Assembly: GCA_933207985.1 (NCBI GenBank)
Contig: OW240916.1
Coordinates: 84,729,132-84,793,131, forward strand
Origin: Pelobates cultripes
Lineage: Eukaryota > Chordata > Amphibia > Anura > Pelobatidae
Direction: 5' to 3'
Length of the DNA: 64,000 nucleotides
Below, piece after piece: positions 47,614-58,357 of the stretch. Positions within the stretch are counted from its first letter, which is position 1; each line of letters begins with the position of its first letter. The position numbers and the translations under genes were made by a program. The notes below the pieces were generated by a model. It was not told where the DNA came from and did no database searches. It was given only the letters and a program-made list of their open reading frames with translations.

Positions 47614-48470
47614 ATGGCTTCTCTGGGACACATGGAGGAATTTGATCTGGCTAATCCAACCTCATGGGACTCATATGCTGAGCGGTTAGTGTTTTTCCTG
47701 GAAGCTAATAAGGTGGTTGATGCTATTCAGAAGAGAGCTGTGTTACTGAGCATTATTGGATCTAAGACTTTTGATACTATCCGCTCACTGATATCCTGCT
47801 AAACCACAAGACTGCTCATTTGAAGAAATACTGGCACTGTTAAAAAATCATTTAGCACCCACCCCATCTGAAACAGTGAGGCGTTTCCATTTCAATAAAA
47901 GAAATCAGAAACCAGGTGAAAGCATTGCAGCATACATTGCAGAACTGCACAGGCTGTCTGAAAATTGCAATTTTGGTACCAGCTTAGAATCCTTGTTAAG
48001 GGACAGGCTTGTGTGTGGGGTGCAAGATGTAGCACTGCAGAGGAGACTTCTTGCAAGACAGAATTTAACTTTTATTATTGCACAAGAGTAAGCGATCGCA
48101 AATAAGGCTGCATATGTCCATTCAAAAGAGATACAATCCTCCTCCAGCAAAGAGAACGCACCTGAAATAAATATAGTGAAGAAGACTAAATCAAAAGACT
48201 TATCACCACGCACTGATGTCACAGCTCCATTTAAAGGAACTTGTTATAGTTGCGGTGGAAAACACAGGCGTAATACATGTCGTTTTCGAAATGCAGTTTG
48301 CCAGACATGTAAACGTACAGGTCATATACAGACAGTTTGCTAAAATACAAGCCAGTGGAATTCAAACCCAACATAAGAATGTGAATATAATACAAACCGC
48401 AGCGCACTCCTTTAATACTCCACATACCGTTTCAGATAGTGAAATGACTGCAGGTGTTTACTGAAATGAC
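47614..48470 (+). pseudogene. gag: Ty3/gypsy gag remnant
   Basis: Begins MASLGHMEEFDLANPTSWDS. The capsid-like segment includes KRAVLLSIIG, then FHFNKRNQKPGESIAAYIAE and LLRDRLVCGV, conserved in Mag/SURL-type gag. Two zinc knuckles follow: CYSCGGKHRRNTC at about 48241 (CX2CX3HX4C) and CQTCKRTGHIQTVC at about 48301 (CX2CX4HX4C). Broken by a stop at 47800-47802 followed by a frame change, another stop near 48090, and disruption after the second knuckle. The start is the first ATG after the leader. Packages element RNA in active relatives. Confidence 0.85.
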
Positions 48471-48473
48471 TAT

Positions 48474-49690
48474 GTGAATAAAGTGGAAAATTCGCCATCA
48501 GGACTGAAGATTTACACTGAAATTATGCTGCAAGATGTTCCGTTCAAAATGGAAGTAGATTCTGGGTGCGCATATTCTTTGATTTCAGTAGAGACATTTA
48601 CATTGTTATGGCCTCATAATTCTCCTTCAATAGTACCTTGTGATATTCATCTGGTGGACTACAACAAACAGGCTGTGGATGTTAAAGGGGCTTGTTTTAT
48701 ACCAGTAAAATATGGTAAATTCAGAGGATACATACATTTAATAATTACTAAGGGACAAAGAGCAAGTTTGCTAGGTAGAGAGTGGTTTGAACCCTTAGGA
48801 ATTTAATTAACTGGAGTTAATAATGTATCGACAGATATTCTACAGAATGTGATTGATAAATTTAGTGCAGTTTTTGAAGAAGGTCTTGGCATGTTTACAG
48901 GCCCTCCTGTTTCTTTTGTATTAGATTCAACAGTATCCCCAATTCGTATGAAGTCTCGCAAAATTGCATGAGCTCTCAGACCAAAAATAGATGGTGAGAT
49001 TACATGTCTTGTGGAACAAGGTATACTTGAACCCGTAACACACCCAAAGTGGTGTACACCAATAGTTCCGGTCATGAAACCAAATGGGGATATCAGAATC
49101 TGTGCTGCCTACAAATGTACAATCAACAAAGCGTTGCAAGAGCATCCCTATCAAATTCCAGCTATTAATCAAATTCCTACTACTTTGGCAAAAGTAAAAG
49201 TATTTGCCAAGTTGGATATGGCTCAAGCCTACCAACAGTTACCTGTGGATGATGAGGCTGCTGATGCACAAACGATAATAACACACAAAGGAGCTTTCCA
49301 AGACGTTTGCAGTTTGGAGTTTCCATTGCTCCTGGCATATTCCAGAATTTAATGGAGGACCTCTTATCTGGACTTCTAGGTGTAGTGCCTTATTTTGATG
49401 ACGTTCTTATTGGAGCAGATTCTATAGAGTCATTGGCTGCACAGCTACAACTTGTTTTACAATGTTTTCTTGATGCTAGTCTAAAACTTAAAAAAGAAAA
49501 GTGTGTTTTTGGTGAAAGCAGCGTGGATTTCCTTGGTTACCGAGTTGACGCACAGGGCATTCATTTTTACCATTCTTTTCTGCCTGATAAAGCCACTGTT
49601 GCTGAACCTCTGCATCATCTACTAGATAAAGATGCTCCATGGAAGTGGACTGACGTTCATACTACAGCTTTCAGCGCTGTATGCTGCTAG
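48474..49690 (+). pseudogene. pol: Ty3/gypsy protease-RT remnant, 3' deleted
   Basis: Protease active site VDSGCAYSLIS at about 48555. RT contains ILEPVTHPKWCTPIVPV (about 49023), FAKLDMAQAYQQLPV (about 49204) and the catalytic YFDDVL at 49391-49408. Breaks: stops after the protease near 48804 and at 48969-48971, a frameshift near 49305, and a deletion near 49560-49570, where the conserved ...GIHF is joined directly to a later segment. RNase H is cut off by a stop at 49687-49689, and integrase and 3' LTR are absent. Mag-like gypsy clade is likely from gag and LTR style. Cannot be active. Confidence 0.88.
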
Positions 49691-52284
49691 AGACTGATTG
49701 CCAGGAGTGTAAGCCGCTTGGGGCTTTTCCTGTTCGTCTCCTAGCAGCTATTCGTGTGTCTCCAGTTTGGGAGTTGGGAGTGCTACTTGGTATGCAGTTC
49801 GGGAGTTTCGAGTATTCCCTTGTTTCCAGTTCGGGAGCTGGTGAATTCGTGGGTTTGCAGTTCGGGAGATTGGTGCTTTCAGTAGCTGTCTTTGCAGCTG
49901 AGAAAGGGGAATATCGTCTAAACAGTTTTTAACCGCTTGTGTGCGAAAACGGTCCGTTATATCCGTATTCGCTGAAAATTCTTTAAATAATCTAAAACTT
50001 GGAGGATGACAAAGATATTAAGAAGAACCACAGAGAACAGCATTCATTGTCATTCCAGATATTGTTTTGTGACGTATAGCTTTTGAGAAAACCGACTTTA
50101 TTGTCATATGAAGGTGGTCATTGCAAAAAAACATACATGCACCTTTTCTGTTTTTTTTTGTTTTTTTTTAAACCTTCAAAAACTTCAAACACCCATATTT
50201 CTACAGCATTTTTCTAATGGGAAGCCAGTGATAGACTGACAACATCAGCCATGGCACTCTCAGCCAATCACTAACCTTCCATTCAAAGATTTTCACATTG
50301 GAGCCTAGGGCCAGAGGAGGAGACAGAGGGGCCAGGAGCGCTTAAGGTAAGAAGGTGCCCAGAGTGGTCCTTTCACAAATATGCATTTGTGAAGTGTGGT
50401 ACAATAGAGCTAATGTAGAAATCGATACCTCCCCCGGGTTACCCCCCCATATTAAGAATTTTAACAAAATATAATTCCATTTGTTATATTTTTGTTAGAC
50501 CAGGTTAGATCTACAGTTTTTTTTGTCATTGGATCTATTCTAAAGTATGCAATATTAACAATCTTTTTCAGTCGGGGGGCAAGGGGGGGTGGGGGGGTTG
50601 GGCTAACCCATAGCCAGTCCCCATCAACAAATTCCTGAAATATTGTATTTTTAATTAGGGAGGCTGGCCCCTGCCCTCAACGGAAAATTGGACAAAATGT
50701 TACCTGTTTTGGTAGATGTTCGTTAGATCAACTGCTTTTGAACAGGTTTGATCAACTGTTTTTTTCGACAGATCTATCACACAAGAGGTGGTATTAACAA
50801 TCCTATTTTGTGTGCGGGGAGAGGTGAGTATGAGTTAGCCCCCTTCAACTGAAATTCAGATTTTTTTTTTTTATTGGTTTTAGTAGATATTTATTAGAGT
50901 ATATAAGTTCAATTGGTTCTTTAGTTAGATCTATCAGGCAATGGTGTAACTCTTGAATATAGTGACAGGTCCCCTTTCAATACTGCATTTGTTAGTAAAT
51001 ATTTTAGGCCTAAAACATTTTTGGAAAATGGATTTCTCCCACACAGCTCTTAACTTGGTTTCAAGCCTATTAGCGAAAAGACTCAAATTAAACTAATTTC
51101 ACACTCAGCAAAAAATACACAAGTTTACTGTGAAAGCTGCAGACGTTTGATTTTTCCTGAGGATTGTCCTGCCTATTAGGAAAAATAGGCCCATTTGAAC
51201 ATTTTATATAAGCAATTTTATTTAAGCAATTTCATGCACTTATGTGCATGCAATTGCGAAGTAAATGCATCACTGACAGTGTGTATTCTGTGGAGATACA
51301 GACCAAACTGTATATGTGTTCACAATTGTAGACCAGAGCCTCTAACAGATTAAATGAACACTCCCATTACCATAACAACTTAGGCTCATTTATGTTGTTA
51401 TGGTAGCAGCAGTGTCCTGGCCCTCTTACCTTCAGGGGTTTAACCATTTAGTAATGGTTTAACCCTGAAGTTGGGATTTCAGTGCCCGACAACTCTGCCT
51501 ACAGCTTTTAGTTTTAGTTTTTTTGTTTTAGTTAGTCTGTCGGTGGTAAGCTGAGTGCATCAACTGAGGCTCTAAGCCTATCACTGGATGCACAGTGAGA
51601 GAAATAGTATGTGTTTTCCCTTCCTGAGTATCAATTGTAAGTCCAAATGAAATTAAAAAGGTAATGCTACTAGTCCCGATCTGTCTGTCCTGAAGATTGG
51701 CAGACACTAGAAATATTAAATTTGTTGGCGAAAAATTTTCATGTTTTTCGTCAAAACAACATTTTCAGTAGCAAAAACAACAAAAACAACTAACTAAAAA
51801 TAAAGTGATTGTGATGAAAACTATAATGAAAATTCATGACATTTTAGTCAAAAGTTTTAGTCAAAAGTCTACAACTAAAATGAAATCAATTTTTTTTTTA
51901 AAATGAACACTGATTCTTTCAAGCAGAAGTGTAGCTCTAAAATTTTTACAAAAAGAAAAAAACCTGTATTTGCTGTAAAATTGCATTTTACATATTACCT
52001 GAATATGAATATAGCAAACTCTGTTAAAAGGAAATGCATCCCTTGTCAGAAAATTGTTTAATTCTGAATGAGACAAAAAAACACAGATCTAAGACACTAT
52101 TTCTGGGCAGCTTCAATAGCTGAAACATTTATTAGCACAAATGTATGAACACAATAAAAAAGTGTGAACTATACACAATTCCTATTTGTAAGAAATGTGT
52201 GGTCACAGTGAATCATTAAGTAGAGGGCACACAGCCTCCTTTTACCACTGGGCTGATGGGATACGATTTAGGAGACAGGTGCTG
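49691..52284. other. spacer with TTAA-element fragments
   Basis: 49763-49870 has four irregular copies of cagttcgggag. 50209-50350 (gggaagccagtgatagactg...gcttaaggtaagaa) and 51352-51560 (attaaatgaacactcccatt...) are fragments of the TTAA family at 20911-22529. 50575-50600 is a G-rich run. No gene. Confidence 0.45.
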
Positions 52285-52406
52285 AAAAGGTAGATCCCCA
52301 GATGTTGAAGAACTACAAATCCCATGATGCTTTGTATAGAATTGTTTTAGAATGACAAAGCATCAGGAAAGCTGTAATTTTAAAATATCTGGGGATCTAC
52401 CTTTTA
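52285..52406. mobile_element. hairpin MITE
   Basis: Inverted arms aaaaggtagatccccagatg (52285) and atatctggggatctacctttt (ending about 52405), with inner pairing of catgatgctttgt and acaaagcatcag. Such elements are common in frogs. No target duplication verified. Confidence 0.65.
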
Positions 52407-52628
52407 AACACCCGATTTAGGAGTTGCTGGTTTCCCATGAAGCCCTAGTCTTGAGTTTTACCAAAGTCTACTGCAGAACACTTCCAATAGGTCCTTAGGG
52501 AAACAAGGGAAACAAGGTTTAAATGGCTGGTCTTATTCTGGTATACATTGCTTAGCTATCTTAGAAACATCTTCATGCAACAAAAACAGAAATGTTAAGG
52601 ACACTGTCCGTCCCAGTGCACCTACACC

Positions 52629-53548
52629 CAGGGACGTATTAGCCGCGAGGCAAACAAGGCATTTGCTTTGGGCGGCATTTTTCAGGGGGCGGCAAAATAC
52701 GTATTTTGCCGCCCCCAAATGCCTAGTTAGCCTCGTGGCTAACTGACATGCTGGTCGGGCTGGGCGGCGCTGGCTGCTGTGCGGGCGGGCGGCTGGCGAG
52801 GGAGCACTTCCTCTGAGCTGACTGCTCAGCTCCCTCTCGCGCCGCCCGCAGAGTGAGGCTGGGAGCCGGAAGATTACGTCATATTCCGGCTCCCAGCCTC
52901 ACTCTGCGGCGTGCGAGGGAGCTGAGCAGTCAACTCAGAGGAAGTGCTCATTCGCCACCCGCCCGCACAGCAGCCAGCACCGCCCAGCCCGACCGGCAGC
53001 CACTGGACCACCAGGGAGAAAGAGAGGGTTTAAATAAAAAAAAAAAAGTTAATGTGAGTGATTGTGTGTGTGTGTGTGTTTGTGTCTGACTGTGTGTGTG
53101 TGTGTGTCTTACTGTGTATGTGTTTGCGTCTGACTGTGTGTTTGACTGTGTGTGTGTTTGTGTCTGACTGTGTGTGTGTGTTTGTGTCTGACTGTGTGTG
53201 ACTGTGTGTGTGTGTTTGTGTCTGACTGTGTGTGTGTTTGTGACTGTGTGTTTGTGACTGTGTGTGTGTGTTTGTGACTGTGTGTGTGTGTATGTCTGTG
53301 TATGTGTCTCTGTGTATGTGTCTGACTGTGTGTGTGTGACTGTGTGTGTTTGTGTGTGACTGTGTGTGTGTTTGTGTATGTCTGTGTATGTGTCTCTGTG
53401 TATGTGTCTGACTGTGTGTGTGTTTGTGTCTGACTGTGTGTGTGTGTGTTTGTGTCCGTGTGTGTGTATTTAGAAGGTGGGGCGGGGGGGAAAGGGGCGC
53501 CTGAGTTTTGTCCAGCCTAGGGCAGCACAAAACCAGGATACACCACTG
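52629..53548. mobile_element. hAT-type non-autonomous element, 920 bp
   Basis: Exact 8-bp duplication cctacacc at 52621-52628 and 53549-53556. Termini cagggacgtatta (52629) and, inverted, cagtggtgtatcc. A perfect 32-nt palindrome (GGGGGCGGCAAAATAC and its complement) lies at 52685-52716. Long imperfect arms at about 52755-52874 and 52884-53002 are centred on gattacgtcat. Then actggaccaccaggga, also found at 5591, and a TG array. Non-coding; transposase would act in trans. Confidence 0.88.
53058..53470. repeat. (TG)n / tgtctgactg microsatellite
   Basis: Repeats of gtgtgtttgtgtctgactgt inside the hAT element. The 185-codon minus frame rich in His and Thr is a repeat artefact. Confidence 0.92.
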
Positions 53549-53659
53549 CCTACACCAGCTCCACCCACAAGCCAGCAATATGTCCAAAAATAATACACTT
53601 CCAGAGCTGTCCTTTACCTAACCTGATATTGTGGGGCCAAAACTTCACTTGTCAGTTTG

Positions 53660-54395
53660 GCACCTTAAATAAAGTATCGTTTTTCTCCTGGTCTGGTAGA
53701 ATCAATATATTAAAAGCATACATTTTACCAAAATGGCTGTACCTTTGGAGAATGATCCCACTCAATTTTCCAGAAAACTAACTATCGTTATTACATTCAG
53801 CTTTTCTAAAATTGATTTGGGGTGGTAAGAAAATGAATTTTGGTTTGTGCAAGACAAGATGGAGGCTTACAATGTTATCAGGCCAGTAGATTATTTTATA
53901 TAATGCTTTCACAAAATAATGCAGCGGTTCATGAGACATGGTATAAAATGGAAAAAGCTAAAACAGGGAAAGGGAATTTAACTTCACTATTTTGGATTCT
54001 GAATCTTAACAGAAAACATATTAATGAGGCAGGAAGTAAATCACAGATACTTAAAGAATTAATGAGCTGGTGGGATACATTTATAGCTACAATAGGATTT
54101 AAAAATAGAATAATTGATGTACTTCCGTTTTCTATCATTTCAGATATGTTAGATAATATAAAAATAAATCCTTGGAAGACTGGCGGGATAAACATGCTCA
54201 GAGACATAATAGGGCAACATTAAATTAAGCCATTTAATCAAACTAGTGAGGGATTTTCTATTTCAATGAATGAAACATTTGGTTACTTGCGAATTAAAAG
54301 CTTTATGCCAGAATGCATCCTTAAAAGTAAGGAAAGAAAAGTCTCATTCACCTCTTTGAACTAAAAAATTACAGATATCTGCTGACAAAATGTTT
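53660..54395 (+). pseudogene. L1 ORF2 C-terminal region, part 1
   Basis: Reads FSWSGRINILKAYILPKWLY at about 53684, then FLKLIWGGKK, then QDGGLQCYQASRLFYIMLSQ (about 53858), matching the L1/Tx1 ORF2 region after the RT (GRIxxIKMxILPKxLY ... GGLxLPNFxxYYxAxQL). Ends with MNETFGYLRIKSFM (about 54268), like the FxYLQLRHF segment. Several frame changes and stops. The next element is inserted at 54396. The RT and endonuclease domains are absent, so the copy is 5' truncated near 53.6 kb. Confidence 0.8.
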
Positions 54396-54396
54396 T

Positions 54397-56367
54397 AAGG
54401 TTGTGGCCGGACCATCACAGCAAGCAGTCGCATGCCTTCAGTGCTCCATACTCTAAGTGGCAAAAACGGCAAATCCTACCCGCGGCATGGCGGGAATCTG
54501 TACCCAAAAGTGCTCCCGACCTGTTCAATACCATGGGGAAGAAGATCAAAAAGTTAAAAATCCAGGAGATGGCAGCAGGACGATTGGGGATCTCTTCCAG
54601 GCGCGGCCTACTCCTAAGATGGCTTCCATACTGGACTCCCATAGCTCATCTTCAGAGGAGGAACCTCTGGACGCCCCAGACAACATACCTGAGGTCAGGG
54701 ATCCGTTCTCCACCGTGCCCAGAGGCGACCTGGGAGCTCCAGCCACCAAAGGTGACTTAGTGAACTTCCTAAAAAATGTGTGCTCCTGTTTTCACATCTA
54801 TATGGCAATACTCCGAGAAGACACGTCGGCGGTCACTGACCGGGTGAGAGTCACAGAAGAGGACTTATCTACAGTCGTTCAACGCCAAACCGGCACAAGC
54901 ACACAGGTCCAGAAACTCCAGGCCTCCCACAAAATCCTGTAGGACAGACTGGACATGCTTGACGACGCACAGCGCCAAAATAATATTAAAATAAGGGGCA
55001 TAGCCGATTCAAATGACGACAAAGAGCTTCTCCACTTTCTCAGAAGGCTACTCTTAGTAATCCTGCATCACAGGCAAGTAAAACATACCCGTATAGAAGG
55101 ATCAAACAGGCTCCCCAAGTCCACAAGAGCTCCAGCTGCAGCTTCCCGCAATATCCTACTTTGCTTCCAATCATTCCGCGACAAGATGGCAGTTGTGGAT
55201 GCACTCAAGACTCAGAGCCCCTTCAAATTCAAAGAGATGCAGCTCACCATCCTCCAGGATTTTTATGAAGCCACACTGGACTGAAGGTGCTCGGTTCATA
55301 AGGTAACCCTGACCCTCCAAGAAGGCGGCATCAGGTACAGATGGGGGCCATCCCACTTCCTTATAGTCACTAAGGGAGACACAACCCTCCAACTTACCTC
55401 CCCCGATGACTCCTGTGCTTTCCTGAAAAATCTAGGGCTCGAGCAGCATACCCGTCTCAGCACCACCGCTGGAAGCTCGTGGGACGTCACAAATATTATC
55501 CCCTTCGTGCCCAGTTATGCAGCAGGCACAGGCTGAGACTGTCCATATACCTCCGACAGGAGAGTAATCCTTTTATTGTTCCGTTATGTTAGTTGTTAGT
55601 TATGTTCTCGATAGACATCTTTTCCAGTAATACTGTTCTAGTTTCACTGAAATGTGAATAGTGTAAAGCGATTCAACATGCCATCGGACCTCTGCCCTCC
55701 TACCCCCCCATCCCAGTGCCCAGGGGATATTGGGTGCTGTAAATGCCAGTTTATCAGACAAGGTCGACTTGTTCAATACCTCACATGTACGTGTGGTTTC
55801 AACACACAATCTACCATGTAAATTCTTTTATTATTATTAATTTCTTTTAATATTTTGCATTATTTCATCATCTCTTTGCAAGAGACGTACCAGATTCAGA
55901 GCTGCACTAAGTCCACAGACCACAGCAGGCTTCAAATACTACCCGTAAACCGCGATTACCTCCTATGAAGGCTTGGCTCACTCCTAACTTAAATATACGT
56001 CTAAGGCGATAGTCGTAACCCTGACCATGATACTGACCATGTAAATACACAATTTATACTCCAACAGAGCGGCGACCATGACGTACTAACCCTCTATCGT
56101 TACACCCGTTATTTGCCCTTCCTAACTTCGGTGAACTTAGCGTTGATTGTAACACCCCACAGCATTCAATATCTTACAGCTACAACTAGAAAGCAAATAG
56201 ATGAATCATTTTTAACCCTTTTATACCAAAAAGTGCAATGTTGTTTGATGCCATTACACTGTTATCAAATGTTTGTAATATATATTCACCAGCTGTTGTG
56301 GCAGTGCACATATGGTTGTCTCATCTCTGCATGAAAAATAAAGAATAACATTTTCTTTTTTTTTTTA
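54397..56367 (+). mobile_element. ORF1-only (HAL1-like) L1 insertion, copy E
   Basis: Interrupts L1 ORF2. aaatgttttaagg (54384-54396) and aaatgtgttaagg (56368-56380) form a 13-bp duplication with one mismatch. The 5' end matches copy B (tggccggacc, then gcagtcgcatgc) and the 3' end gcatgaaaaataaagaataac matches copies A-C. It contains ORF1, then about 800 bp without ORF2. The terminal tract next to the duplication is T-rich rather than A-rich, which is odd for this orientation. Confidence 0.7.
54457..55536 (+). pseudogene. L1-type ORF1 (RRM and C-terminal domain), two stops
   Basis: A single plus frame of 359 codons is interrupted only by TAG at 54940-54942 and TGA at 55282-55284. N-terminal Ser/Glu-acidic segment (SHSSSSEEEPLDAPD), a predicted coiled coil (about residues 110-170), then QRQNNIKIRGI (about 54973), the start of the L1 ORF1 RRM (NNLRIRGIPE). 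KHTRIEGSNRLPKS and LLCFQSFRDKMAVVDAL follow, and the C-terminal domain has GGIRYRWG at about 55323. L1 ORF1p is a trimeric RNA chaperone of the retrotransposition particle. The start ATG is the first in frame after the GC-rich leader. Near-intact, dead only by two nonsense codons. Confidence 0.85.
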
Positions 56368-57391
56368 AATGTGTTAAGGTTATATATAAATGGAGACATG
56401 ATAGACACACATGACTGATCAAAAAATGAGAACAAGAATTGCAAATACATACAGAGGAAGAATATTGGATACACTCCCCAAGTAAATTATATAAATATAT
56501 ACTCTGTCTAACTTTTACAGAAACACATTTAAACTTTCAAATAGATGGTATTTAACACCACAACGTTTAAAGAGAATTTACCCAGAGACATAGGTACGGA
56601 TAGGTATTGGAGATGTGATGTTAACAAAGGCAATCTAATCCATATTTGGTGGTAATGCACACCCATAAACAATTATTGGAAAGATATAATAAATGTAATA
56701 CACCAAATAATTGAGATGAAATTAGGCTTTGAACCTGGAGTAATCTTATTAAATTTAGGATGGCCAATAATGAGAAAACAAGTATTAATGTTAAAGGACC
56801 ACTATAGTGCCAGGAAAACATACTCTGGAAGGGGGAAAGGGGTAAAAACTTACCTTTTTCCAGCGTTGGGCGGAGAGCTCTCCTCCTTCTCTCCTCCTCC
56901 GTTCCTCCTCCTGGGCTGAATGCGCACGCGCGGCAAGAGCTGCGCGCGCATTCAGCCCGTCGCATAGGAAAGCATTTACAATGCTTTCCTATGGACGCTT
57001 GCGTGCTCTCACTGTGAAAATCAATGAGACAGCCACTAGAGGCTTTAGAGGCTGGATTAACCCATTTATAAACATAGCAGTTTCTCTGAAACTGCTATGT
57101 TTATAAAAAAATGGGTTAACCCTAGAAGGACCTGGCACCCAGACCACTTCATTAAGCTGAAGTGGTCTGGGTGCCTAGAGTGGTCCTTTAATATTACACA
57201 TTACAAACGCAGCCAAACTACTTTTAGCACGAAATTGGAAAACAAGTAACATCCCAAGTATCAAAGAGGTAATATCATAAGTCATCTGGCAGGCAAAAAT
57301 GGAAAAAGGTATTTTAATGAATTTAGGAAATAGATATATCCAGATAGAAGAGTGGGACATGTGGATAAAGAAAATAGAAACACTAATCTAA
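56368..57391 (+). pseudogene. L1 ORF2 C-terminal region, part 2, split by a TTAA element
   Basis: Resumes in several frames: EEEYWIHS (about 56455), then WYLTPQRLKRIYPE (about 56549), YWRCDVNKGNLIHIWW (about 56607; the Cys/His motif common to L1 ORF2 C-termini, its next codon a stop), and IMRKQVLMLK up to 56794. After the inserted element at 56795-57187 it continues as NAAKLLLARNWK (about 57205) and WDMWIKKIETLI to a stop near 57391. Removing the insertion and one TTAA leaves the frame uninterrupted across the junction. Confidence 0.85.
56795..57187. mobile_element. 393-bp TTAA element inside L1 ORF2
   Basis: TTAA at 56791-56794 and 57188-57191. Ends AGGACCACTATAG and, inverted, AGGACCACTCTAG. 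Hairpins: ggcacccagaccacttca (57134-57151) with its exact complement at 57158-57175, and aaacatagcagtttc paired around 57070-57100. gcgcacgcgcggcaagagct near 56922 is CpG-rich. Kolobok/piggyBac-like by target; no transposase. Confidence 0.9.
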
Positions 57392-57875
57392 TAGTTACAC
57401 AAATACGTTGGAAATCATTCCAATTAATAACATAAAGGGACAAGAAGTTGACCCCAGAAAAAACGTGCAAAAAACTAAATAAAAGTAATAAAACAGTACA
57501 GTAGTTAGGATGGTGTTCTCTCTCTCCAAGAGACAAATAATCAAAGAAGCATGAAAATAATGGAATTTGTAAGAGAATCTAAAGGAATGTTGTGGGGAGG
57601 GTATAAGTTGGGGGAAATTGGGAGTTTGATAAGGTCTAAAGAATTTAGTTTTCTCCCTCTTGCTTCCTTTGTCTTTCCCTATCGATGAACCTGAATTAGG
57701 AAAGAAGCGAACCCAAATCATTGTCTGGGAAGCTCAATAAAGTGATGGGAATTCCAGGGGATGGTGGGGAGAAGACATTAAAGATGACAGAATACCAATG
57801 CCTCTACTACTTAAGTGACAACTTAATTATATAAGGCAGGTATATGTCTGAAATGCAAAAAAAAAAAAAAAAAAA
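57392..57875 (+). other. L1 3' UTR and poly(A)
   Basis: Untranslated sequence after the ORF2 stop ends in 19 A residues at 57857-57875, consistent with the 3' end of the host L1 copy. I could not find a matching target duplication near its presumed 5' end (53.6 kb). Confidence 0.6.
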
Positions 57876-58313
57876 GGATCGTTTCTGATTTTAGGACCAT
57901 GATGACATACGTTTTTTGTTTTTTAAACATACACAGCAGCAAAAGTAACTTTGAAAATCTTTTTAGGAAAGCCGCCATTTATGACAATTGACATCCAGTA
58001 CTGCTGTAAAATAAGTTTGGGTGTTTGCCCTCAGTGTGTGAATGTTTTTATTAGACCTCCTATAACGTTAAATGGTTGGTTACCTGTTGGAGACAGCCTC
58101 TGTTTCACGGAACATGTGGATTTCATTTACCTTTTTTTCTTGTTTTGGTGTTAATGCCTTGCACTGCCTTTTCTGCCACTGTTTTGAGAGAGCTGGTGAG
58201 TTGAATCAACTAATTGGTTTATTTTTAGTTATGTCACTGTGTGTTTTAATTAATAATGCAGTTTTACAGTAATTGATTATGTATATATATGCTTATTTAC
58301 TTATGTGGTATTA
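57876..58313. other. spacer
   Basis: AT-rich, no recognised gene. The sequence before 58314 may be the arm of the next palindromic-family element. Confidence 0.4.
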
Positions 58314-58357
58314 GCTTGATAAAGACCTAGGTACAGGTTTAAACGCTGCGGTGTCCA
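58314..58357 (+). ncRNA. hammerhead-like core
   Basis: CTTGATAAAG, stem ACCT-aggtac-AGGT, T, TAAACGC-tgcg-GTGTC. Here helix III (CGC/GUG) is followed by UC as required, and the flanks ggtattag and caataatatc can pair with a 2-nt bulge as stem I. The CUGAUGA box and GAAA each carry substitutions. Confidence 0.4.

Noticed and set aside
53030..53587. 185-residue His/Thr/Ser/Gln-rich minus frame
   Set aside because: Reverse reading of the TG microsatellite inside the hAT element; the frame begins and ends in element termini.
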